Shown one piece after another: positions 58,131 through 64,000 of a stretch of 64,000 nt of DNA. Every line of letters begins with the position of its first letter. Position 1 is the first letter of the stretch. Source of the stretch: Desulfocurvus vexinensis DSM 17965 (lineage in GTDB: Bacteria > Desulfobacterota > Desulfovibrionia > Desulfovibrionales > Desulfovibrionaceae). The position numbers and the translations under genes were made by a program. Location of the stretch: positions 310,001 through 374,000 of the forward strand of contig NZ_JAEX01000001.1 in assembly GCF_000519125.1 (NCBI RefSeq). Direction: 5' to 3'. Below the pieces are notes generated by a model. That model ran no database searches, was not told the DNA's origin, and saw only the letters and a list, made by a program, of their open reading frames with translations.

Positions 58131-59330
58131 TCAGGCGGGGTCGAAGGGCAGGGTCACCGCCTGCAGGTCCGCCGGGCCGTGGGCCTCGGGCAGCAGCTCC
58201 GGGGCCAGGGCCGGGTAGTCTGCGGACAGGGTGTGGCGTACGCCGCCCGCGCCCGCGCGGTCGAACCCGGCCAGCTTGGCGCGCACGCCCTCGGGGTCGC
58301 GCAGCAGGCGGTTCAAGTGGACGATGGACAGGTCGAGGGCCACGCCGAAGGGCCCGCGCGCGCCCGTCAGGCGCTCGTGGACGGGCCGCTCGTAGTGCAG
58401 GGCCGGGGTGCGCCGCACAAGGCGCGGTTGCAGGTCCGGCCACAGGCCCAGCCCGGCCAGCACGCGGTGGCCGTCGGGGTGCAGCGTGCGGCGCGGCAGC
58501 AGGAAGAGCCCCGGGCCGTCGACGCCGCCCCGGCGGGCCAGCTCGCGCACGCCCTGCCAGCCGCCGGGGACCAGGCGTTCGTCGGCGTCGAGCACGAGCA
58601 CCCAGTCCGTGCGGCAGGCGGCGAGCATGGCGTTGCGCTGGGCCGCGAAATCGTCGCCCAGGGGCCGCGCCAGGTGGCGCACCGGGGCCGCGCAGGCCGG
58701 GGGCGCGGCCGGAGGCGCGGTGGCGTCCCAGAGCGCCACCACCTCGGCCACCCAGGGCGGCACCTGGGCGAAGAATTCCCCGAGCCCGGGGTCTCCGGGA
58801 GCCAGGATGGCCGCCAGGGTCAGGGTCGGGGCGGGCGCGGCGGCGGGCGCCGGGCCCAGGGGCGCAGCGCGGGCGAACAGGCGCCGGGCCAGGGCCCAGT
58901 CCCCGGCCTGGGGCCCGGGGTGCAGGCGCAGGTGGGTCGTGGCCGGGGTCAGGCCGTGCAGGGTCCAGAGCAGGAAATGGGCCCAGGGCGAGGTGTCGGC
59001 CAGCAGCACCGTGCGCCCGCCCGCCCGGGCCCAGGGCGCCCCGGGCTCGGCCAGGGCCGCGCGGGCCAGGGCCGTGTCCTGCTCGCAGACCGTGAGGTCC
59101 ACCCCCGGGGGCAGGGCGGCGTCCAGGGCCCGGGCCAGGTCGCCCGCGCCCAGGCCGAGCAGCAGCACGTGCTCGCGGGGCTCGCGCTCCAGGGCGCGCA
59201 GGCAGCCGTCCAGGGCCGCGCGCAGGGCCCCGGGCGCCAGGGGCGCGGGGGCGGGCGCCTGGGCCTGCCCGGCGAAGCCGAAGCGCAGGACCTCAGCCGT
59301 GTAGCGCGCGAAGGGGTGCGGGGCGGTCAT
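58131..59330 (-). CDS. Glycosyltransferase family 2 protein with N-terminal methyltransferase-like Rossmann region
   Basis: 399 residues from the ATG at 59330. Residues about 45-150 have a Rossmann-like pattern (VLLLGLGAGDLARAL, LTVCEQDTALARAALAE), as in SAM-methyltransferases. The C-terminal half (about 165-390) is a GT2 glycosyltransferase: TLAAILAPGDPGLGEFF, GDDFAAQRNAMLAACRTDWVLVLDADERL with the DAD motif, and later YERPVHERLTG. The start overlaps the preceding GT gene by 38 bases. Its context with fliS and flagellin makes flagellin glycosylation likely. Confidence 0.82.
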   Translation of the reverse strand: MTAPHPFARYTAEVLRFGFAGQAQAPAPAPLAPGALRAALDGCLRALEREPREHVLLLGLGAGDLARALDAALPPGVDLTVCEQDTALARAALAEPGAPWARAGGRTVLLADTSPWAHFLLWTLHGLTPATTHLRLHPGPQAGDWALARRLFARAAPLGPAPAAAPAPTLTLAAILAPGDPGLGEFFAQVPPWVAEVVALWDATAPPAAPPACAAPVRHLARPLGDDFAAQRNAMLAACRTDWVLVLDADERLVPGGWQGVRELARRGGVDGPGLFLLPRRTLHPDGHRVLAGLGLWPDLQPRLVRRTPALHYERPVHERLTGARGPFGVALDLSIVHLNRLLRDPEGVRAKLAGFDRAGAGGVRHTLSADYPALAPELLPEAHGPADLQAVTLPFDPA

Positions 59331-60462
59331 GGCGGGCGGTGTCCGGGGCCGTGTCCGGGGTGATGTCCGGGGCGGGGTCGCGCTGTGCCGGGCGCGCGGG
59401 GGAGGCCCCGGCCCGGGCGGGCAGTTCGTCGTAGATGTCCATGAGCCGCGCGGCCACCACGGGGGTGTCGAACAGCGCCCGGGCCCGGGCCCGGCCCGCC
59501 TGGCCCATGCGTCGGGCCAGCTCCGGGTCGGCGAGCAGCCGGGCCACGGCGCCGGCGTAGTCCTCGGGCGTGGCGGCCACCAGGCCGGTGACGCCGTGCT
59601 CCACCAGTTCGAGCTGGGCGTTGTCCTTGAGGCCGGGGCAGGGGTGGGTGACCACGGGCAGCCCGGCGGCCATGGCCTCGGCGATGACCATGCCGAAGGT
59701 CTCGCCCGTGTCGTTGGCGTGGGCCAACACGCCGACGGTGGCGAAAAGCGCCGCCAGCCCCGCGTCGTCGGCCACGGGCTCCAGGAAGTCCACATGCGCC
59801 GCGAGGCCCCGGGTGGCCACCCACTCCCGGGCCTGGGCGGTGCCGCCGATGACGCGGTAGGCCGCGCCGGGCACGCGCGCCAGCAGGTGCGGCAGGAACT
59901 CCAGGGCCAGGGCCGACCATTTGCCGGGGTCGGCCCGCGACACGCGGCCCACGGCCAGCGGCGCCCCGGCCCCCGCCCCGGGGCAGGCGGCGAAGGCCGC
60001 GCAGTCCACGGGGTTGTACAGCACGCGGTGGCGCGGGCCGGACACGTCCAGCCCGTGCACGGCGCCGTAGCGGCGCAGGCAGAAGGTGGAGACGAACAGG
60101 TGGCGGTCGATGATCCGGGCCCCGGGACTGGGGTCGTGGCGGCCGAAGACGTTGGTTTCCACCACCGCCCCCGCCCCGGCCAGGGCCGCGCTGCGCAACA
60201 GGCGCGGCTCGGGCCAGCCCGCGCGGTGCAGGTGGATGATGTCGGGCGCCGTGCGCGCGGCGGTGCGCAGCAGGTCCGGCCCGATGTGCACCGGGATGCC
60301 CAGGGCCGTGAGCTGGGCGCGGCGCGGGCCGTCGGCGAAGGCGTGGACCACCGGGCGGTAGCGCGCGGGGTCCATGGCGGCGGCCAGCAGCTGCATGGCC
60401 TTTTCCGTGCCGCCCAGGCCCAGGCCCCCGCAGACGTGCAGCACCGTGCGCGGCGCGCTCAT
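59293..60462 (-). CDS. Glycosyltransferase family 4 (GT-B) protein
   Basis: 389 residues. Typical GT-B/GT4 motifs: GGLGLGGTEKAMQLLAAAM near the N-terminus, the acceptor-binding DIIHLHRAGW, and the nucleotide-binding C-terminal part ALFATVGVLAHANDTGETFGMVIAEAMAAGLPVV with E-x7-E (ETFGMVIAE). It transfers a sugar from a nucleotide sugar; the sugar is unknown. It begins 13 bases after fliS and overlaps the GT2 gene, making one operon with the flagellar genes. Confidence 0.92.
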   Translation of the reverse strand: MSAPRTVLHVCGGLGLGGTEKAMQLLAAAMDPARYRPVVHAFADGPRRAQLTALGIPVHIGPDLLRTAARTAPDIIHLHRAGWPEPRLLRSAALAGAGAVVETNVFGRHDPSPGARIIDRHLFVSTFCLRRYGAVHGLDVSGPRHRVLYNPVDCAAFAACPGAGAGAPLAVGRVSRADPGKWSALALEFLPHLLARVPGAAYRVIGGTAQAREWVATRGLAAHVDFLEPVADDAGLAALFATVGVLAHANDTGETFGMVIAEAMAAGLPVVTHPCPGLKDNAQLELVEHGVTGLVAATPEDYAGAVARLLADPELARRMGQAGRARARALFDTPVVAARLMDIYDELPARAGASPARPAQRDPAPDITPDTAPDTARHDRPAPLRALHG

Positions 60463-60475
60463 GGCCGGGCTCCGC

Positions 60476-61027
60476 TCAACCCTGGCGTGAGGGGCCGTAG
60501 GTGCCGGGCATGGCGCCCTTGTGCACCGGGCGCAGCACGGCCCGGGGGCCGTAGGTGCCCTGGGCCTGGGGCGCGGGCTGGGCCGGGGGCTCGGGGGCGG
60601 CCTGGGGCGCCTGGGCGGGCGCGGGCGGCTGCTCCTGGGCCTCGGCGGCCTGCTGCTGGGGCGCGGTGCTCTTGATGCGGTTGAAGGCGTCGCGCAGCGA
60701 GTCGAGGATGCGCACGACCTCGTCGATCTTTTCGGGCTTCATCTCCAGGTTGGCCCGCAGCAGGCGCGTGTTGCAGTAGAAATAGAGCTGGTGGAGGTTC
60801 ATGGCCAGCTCGCCGCCCTTCTCGCGGTTCAGGCATTCGTCCAGCTCGGAGATCACGTCCATGGCCCGCGAGATGAGCTGGCCCTTGCCCGCGTAGTCGC
60901 GCTGGGCCATGCAGATCTTCGCTTGGTTCAGGTACTTGATGGCCCCGTCGTAGAGCAGGATCAGCAGGTCGCCCTGAGTGGTGGTGGTGACCTGGGTCTG
61001 GAAGTACGCCTTGGCGGCCTTGAGCAT
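60476..61027 (-). CDS. fliS: Flagellar export chaperone FliS with a long tail
   Basis: 183 residues; typical FliS is about 130. The N-terminal chaperone domain includes KAYFQTQVTTTTQGDLLILLYDGAIKYLNQA, GQLISRAMDVISELDECLN and GGELAMNLHQLYFYCNTRLL. It binds flagellin and stops early polymerisation. The last ~60 residues are Gln/Pro/Ala-rich, with a TYGP unit at about 158 (GTYGPRAVLRPV) and again at the end (GTYGPSRQG). The gene begins 20 bases after the fliD stop, so they share a transcript. Confidence 0.95.
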   Translation of the reverse strand: MLKAAKAYFQTQVTTTTQGDLLILLYDGAIKYLNQAKICMAQRDYAGKGQLISRAMDVISELDECLNREKGGELAMNLHQLYFYCNTRLLRANLEMKPEKIDEVVRILDSLRDAFNRIKSTAPQQQAAEAQEQPPAPAQAPQAAPEPPAQPAPQAQGTYGPRAVLRPVHKGAMPGTYGPSRQG

Positions 61028-61047
61028 GGGAATCTCCGGATGCTGGG

Positions 61048-62712
61048 TTACGAGGTCGAGGAGGACAGCTGCTTGGTCTGGTTTTCGAGGGAGGTCTTCA
61101 TGTTCTCGTAATAGGACAAGGTGGCCTCCAGCCGGGCGAAGCGCATGCGCATGGTGCTTTCCGTGCGCGCGATGCGGTCCTCTTCGTAGGATATCTTCTT
61201 GTTAATGTTGTTGATGATGGTCTGGTAGTTCTTCTGCAGGATGTGCAGCGGCCCGGAAACCGAGCTGGTCAGGTTGGTGAGCTTTTCGGTGATCTCGCCC
61301 GCCTTGCCGAGCTTGAGGTGGATTTCGCCGCTGAAGGTGCTCGAGGCAGTGGTGTTCACGGCGGAGATGGACAGACCGGCCACGGGCGTGTTGGCCGGGC
61401 CGGTGAGAGTCGTGCCGCTGATGGTCGCCGCGTAGCCGCCGATGGTGGCCGAGACGATGGCGCCCGAGCCGTTGGTGGTGTACTCCACGGCGTAGCTCCC
61501 GGCCTTGGTCATGCCCGTGATGTGCCCGGCGTAGAGGAAGTCCGGCGAGTCCGTCGAACCATCGTAGCTGACGCTGAACAGGCTGGCGACCTCGTCGGGG
61601 TGGTCGGTCAGGGCCTTCTTGAACTTGGTCTCGTCGAGCAGCAGCAGCCCGCGCGTGGGCGAGCCCTCCTCGGCGTCGGTGGTGATGCCAATCTGGCCCA
61701 GGGTGGAGATCACGTCGTCGTCGTAGTCGAAGCCCAGGCCCTTGCCTGCGGTGATCTCCTTGAGCTGGGAGCTGATGATCTGCACCCCGTAGTTGCCCGT
61801 AAGCAGCGAGCCCTGCTGGGTCTGCTCGTTGAACTTGGTCAGGTTGATGAGCGCGGTGCGCACCTCGTTGATCTTGTCCACGAAGCCGCGCACGTTCTCC
61901 AGGATGGCCGCGTCGTCGTTGGCGACGGTGATGACCGAGGTGCCGGGGTCCTTGACGGTGAAGGTCAGGCCTTCCACCACGTCGGCCACGGTGTTGGAGG
62001 TGGAGTCGATGGCCAGTCCGTCCACGGTGAACTGGGCGTTCTGGGCGGTCTGGGTGTTGGTCCAGCTGGCGGCGCCGAAGCCCGCCAGGGTCGTGCCCGC
62101 GCCGATGTCCACGGTGTTGTCGGCGCCCATGTCCAGGCCGCGCACCTGCAGGTGGTAGGTCGAGCCGTTGTAGACGATGCTGGCGCGCACCCCGGGGTTG
62201 TCGGGGTCCTTGTTGATCTGGTTGACCAGGGCTTCCAGGGTCGTGCCCGCGGCCACGTCGATGGACATGGTCTGGGGGGAGGCGGTGCCGTAGGTCAGCT
62301 CCAGCACGCCATCGGCCCCGGCGACGCTGGCGGTCTTGCTGGCGAAGCCGGTGGCCAGGTTGGTCTGGATGTCGGTCCTGGCGATCTGGGTCACGACCAC
62401 GGTGTGCGTGGCGCTGACGGCGGTGCTGGAGGCCGTGGCGGTGGCCACGGTGGCGTTGGACGCGCCCACGTTCTTGATGAAGAACTCGTCCATGGTGTCC
62501 ATGCCCTGCATGTGCGTCTTGAGCCCCAGGAGCATGGTGTTGAGCTCCTTGAAGGCGATCTGCTTGTTTTCCCAGTCGGTGCGCCAGGTGATGAGCCGCT
62601 GCTTGTGCACGCTCTGGGCCTGGACCATGGCATCGATGATGGAGTCGAAGTCCGTGCCGTTGCCAAGGCCGGTGAAGTGGATCGCTCCTGAGCTGAGATA
62701 GTCGCCGGGCAT
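61048..62712 (-). CDS. fliD: Flagellar hook-associated protein 2 (filament cap) FliD
   Basis: 554 residues. It has the FliD pattern: SGAIHFTGLGNGTDFDSIID at the start (FliD N-terminal domain), a Ser/Thr-rich middle and the C-terminal domain with LTSSVSGPLHILQKNYQT, then ISYEEDRIARTESTMRMRF and a coiled-coil end LSYYENMKTSLENQTKQL. It forms the cap over the growing flagellar filament. A perfect sigma-54 promoter element (62770-62785) lies upstream, and fliS follows. Confidence 0.97.
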   Translation of the reverse strand: MPGDYLSSGAIHFTGLGNGTDFDSIIDAMVQAQSVHKQRLITWRTDWENKQIAFKELNTMLLGLKTHMQGMDTMDEFFIKNVGASNATVATATASSTAVSATHTVVVTQIARTDIQTNLATGFASKTASVAGADGVLELTYGTASPQTMSIDVAAGTTLEALVNQINKDPDNPGVRASIVYNGSTYHLQVRGLDMGADNTVDIGAGTTLAGFGAASWTNTQTAQNAQFTVDGLAIDSTSNTVADVVEGLTFTVKDPGTSVITVANDDAAILENVRGFVDKINEVRTALINLTKFNEQTQQGSLLTGNYGVQIISSQLKEITAGKGLGFDYDDDVISTLGQIGITTDAEEGSPTRGLLLLDETKFKKALTDHPDEVASLFSVSYDGSTDSPDFLYAGHITGMTKAGSYAVEYTTNGSGAIVSATIGGYAATISGTTLTGPANTPVAGLSISAVNTTASSTFSGEIHLKLGKAGEITEKLTNLTSSVSGPLHILQKNYQTIINNINKKISYEEDRIARTESTMRMRFARLEATLSYYENMKTSLENQTKQLSSSTS

Positions 62713-62769
62713 GTCGCGTCGCTCCTCACGTGCAAAAAATTCCTGGCCAGAGGTCGCCGCCCAGGCGGC

Positions 62770-62785
62770 TGCAAGGTTGGTGCCA
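62770..62785 (-). promoter_or_regulatory. Sigma-54 promoter of fliD-fliS-glycosyltransferases
   Basis: TGGCACCAACCTTGCA on the minus strand: TGGCAC -24 box, TTGCA -12 box and the correct ten-base separation of GG and GC. Expected start near 62758, 46 bases before the fliD ATG. Confidence 0.85.
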
Positions 62786-62797
62786 GGAAACAGCCAG

Positions 62798-62826
62798 CCG
62801 GGCCGCGCCGGAGGGGCGCGGCCCGG
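62798..62826. terminator. Hairpin downstream of fliC
   Basis: Perfect 12-bp stem CCGGGCCGCGCC / GGCGCGGCCCGG with a 5-base loop, between the fliC stop and the fliD promoter. T-tract weak. Confidence 0.6.
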
Positions 62827-62865
62827 GCAGGCGGCCCGGGGCGGGGCGCAGGGGGCCCCGGGCGG

Positions 62866-63756
62866 CTAGCCGCCGAGCAGCTGCATGGCCAGACGCGGCA
62901 GGCTGTTGGCTTGGGCCAGCATGGCCACCGCGGACTGGGTCAGGATCTGCTGGCGCACGAATTCGGTCATCTCCAGGGCCACGTCCGCGTCGGAGATGCG
63001 CGACTCCGAGGCCTGGAGGTTCTCGGCCTGGACCTCCAGGTTGGTGATGGTGTTCTCCAGCCTGTTTTGCAGCGCGCCGAGGCTGGCCCGGATGTTGTCC
63101 TTGGAGACGATGGCCTCGTTGAGGGCGTCCAGGGCGTTCTGCGCGGCGGACTGGGTGGAGATGGAGTAGCCTGCGCCCGCCGGGGCCTGGTTGCCCACGC
63201 CCAGGGCCGAGGCCGTGGCCGTGTTGATCTGGATGTAGTAGTAGTCCTCCGAGCAGTCGTTGCCCGTGCCGAAGTGGATCTTCATCTTGCCCGTGGGCAT
63301 GATCCCCGAGCCGTCGTGCGTGCTCCCGGAGAGGTTGCCGTTGAGCAGGTAGATGCCGTTGAAGTCCGTGGCGTTGGCGATACGGGTGATTTCCGAGGCC
63401 ATGGCCTGGTACTCGGAGTCGATGAGCAGGCGCTGGTCGGAGTTGTACGTTCCCGTGGCCGCCTGTTCCGCCAGCTCCTTCATGCGGATCAGCTTCTCGT
63501 CGATGACGCCCAGGGCGCCGTCGGCGGTCTGGAGCAGCGAGATGGCGTCGTTGGCGTTGCGGGCGCCCTGGTGCAGGGCCGCGATTTCCGAACGCATGAT
63601 TTCGCGCACGGCCATGCCCGCCGCGTCGTCGGCGGCGGTGCCGATGCGCAGCCCGGACGACAGCCGGCGGACCGACGTGCCGAGCGCCCCGAAGGAGTTG
63701 CTCAGGTTCCTGGCGGCGTTGATCGCCATCAGGTTTGTGTTGATGACCAGAGACAT
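62866..63756 (-). CDS. fliC: Flagellin FliC
   Basis: 296 residues from ATG 63756, chosen because it follows GGAGGAAAG and begins the conserved flagellin head MSLVINTNLMAINAARNL. The conserved ND0/ND1 domain includes RRLSSGLRIGTAADDAAGMA and LSLLQTADGAL-like LLQTADGALGVIDEK; the C-terminal D0 domain ends with TEFVRQQILTQSAVAMLAQ and LPRLAMQLLGG. The central variable part is short. It is the filament subunit, with a leader containing a sigma-28-like promoter and a CsrA-type hairpin. Ser/Thr residues in the centre may be glycosylated by neighbouring glycosyltransferases; that is inference. Confidence 0.97.
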   Translation of the reverse strand: MSLVINTNLMAINAARNLSNSFGALGTSVRRLSSGLRIGTAADDAAGMAVREIMRSEIAALHQGARNANDAISLLQTADGALGVIDEKLIRMKELAEQAATGTYNSDQRLLIDSEYQAMASEITRIANATDFNGIYLLNGNLSGSTHDGSGIMPTGKMKIHFGTGNDCSEDYYYIQINTATASALGVGNQAPAGAGYSISTQSAAQNALDALNEAIVSKDNIRASLGALQNRLENTITNLEVQAENLQASESRISDADVALEMTEFVRQQILTQSAVAMLAQANSLPRLAMQLLGG

Positions 63757-63789
63757 GCCACTTTCCTCCATGAAAGTCTGTTCTCTGCG

Positions 63790-63807
63790 CCCGGCGTCCC
63801 TGCCGGG
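63790..63807 (-). promoter_or_regulatory. CsrA-type hairpin in the flagellin leader
   Basis: On the minus strand the stem CCCGGC / GCCGGG presents the loop AGGGAC, so the loop and its closing base read CAGGGA, the CsrA recognition core. It lies 34 bases before the ATG. A second GGA overlaps the ribosome site (ATGGAGGAAAG), so dual-site CsrA binding could block translation. Confidence 0.55.
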
Positions 63808-63874
63808 TTATGCATAAGGCCCACGGGGCGCCGCCTGGCTGTCCTTGCCGGGCTGTGTCCGCGTGTTGCAGGTC

Positions 63875-63902
63875 TCATCGGCGGGGCGGAGGTGTGGCTT
63901 TA
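63875..63902 (-). promoter_or_regulatory. Sigma-28 promoter of fliC
   Basis: TAAA, 16 bases, GCCGATGA on the minus strand, close to the FliA consensus TAAA-N15-GCCGATAA. Expected start about 110 bases before the fliC ATG, giving a long leader. Confidence 0.7.
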
Positions 63903-64000
63903 GGGGGCGGGTGCGATTTGGTGCGTCCTGCCCTGGGGGCGCGGGGCAGTGGGCGCAGCTGGCGCGCGGGCAGCGGGGGCGCGGGGGCCGGGGCGGAAGC

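Noticed and set aside
1-64000. CRISPR array, prophage, insertion sequence or tRNA/rRNA gene
   Set aside because: No regularly spaced direct repeats, transposase or integrase motifs, or tRNA-like cloverleaf sequence was seen on reading both strands. No computed search was run.

Overview
The window is high-GC DNA with dense, mostly operonic gene packing, and it looks like chromosome from a motile, sulfate-reducing deltaproteobacterium of the Desulfovibrionaceae type (Desulfovibrio and relatives). The main evidence is the siroheme-dependent heme b pathway (ahbC, hemB, ahbD, ahbA), a complete locus of the 'GAK system' known mainly from Desulfovibrio-type genomes, a small siroheme/[4Fe-4S] reductase-like protein behind an HcpR-like operator, and flagellar genes behind sigma-54 and sigma-28 type promoters. 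No rRNA, tRNA, CRISPR array, insertion sequence or prophage was found. The assignment is inferred from gene content only.

Layout, left to right. (1) 1-7491 (+): distal part of an MSHA/type II-like type IV pilus assembly operon, with the end of the GspE/PilB ATPase, a GspF/PilC protein, a bitopic protein, a GspL/MshI-like protein, a GspB-like protein, an MshL secretin lipoprotein and a TPR protein, closed by a terminator. (2) 7637-13490 (+): a GAF/HD-GYP protein with two degenerate receiver domains, fliM, a secreted repeat protein and an LprI-domain protein. (3) 14064-17173 (+): znuA-znuC-znuB-zur zinc uptake operon. (4) 17215-19128 (-) a response regulator/histidine kinase hybrid and a methyltransferase; 19318-20853 (+) a TonB-like/hydrolase-like fusion. 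(5) 20977-23209: a sigma-54 activator divergent from a short orphan gene that has its own -24/-12 promoter and an upstream inverted repeat. (6) 23312-31408: nucleoside-recognition membrane protein, a long inverted repeat, ADP-ribosylglycohydrolase, orphan receiver, rhomboid protease, FxsA, a CI/S24 repressor, a 12-bp minisatellite, a hypothetical protein and an M32 carboxypeptidase; 31484-32101 marC.

(7) 32243-39700 (-): the GAK locus. Its genes encode an XXXCH protein, a PHP-like protein, an amphi-Trp protein with an apparent frameshift, a PhoU-like/APH fusion, a RimK-like ATP-grasp ligase, HprK-related kinase B, a CofD-related protein and a second amphi-Trp protein. Its biochemical role is unknown. 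(8) 40006-48494 (+): UMF1-type transporter, a PAS-GGDEF cyclase, CsaA, a LysE exporter, a LemA/unknown/DUF2207 trio, small membrane proteins and a PilZ-like protein. (9) 48665-53477 (-): the ahbC-orf70-hemB-ahbD-ahbA-rpe operon, with a sigma-70 promoter and a Fur-like box upstream. (10) 53720-55713 (-): siroheme/[4Fe-4S] protein plus a NapH-like membrane ferredoxin. (11) 55791-58020 (-): zinc-ribbon/YIP1 protein, a small protein and a lipoprotein. (12) 58131-63756 (-): fliC, fliD, fliS and two glycosyltransferases, a probable flagellin and flagellar cap module with possible flagellin glycosylation.

Several themes connect the regions. Siroheme feeds both heme b synthesis (9) and the reductase-like protein (10). 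Motility appears in fliM, fliC/D/S, the sigma-54 and sigma-28 promoters, a CsrA-type hairpin in the flagellin leader, and cyclic-di-GMP proteins (HD-GYP, GGDEF, PilZ). The least explained parts are the GAK locus, the sigma-54-controlled 119-residue protein, and the 70-residue protein inside the heme operon.
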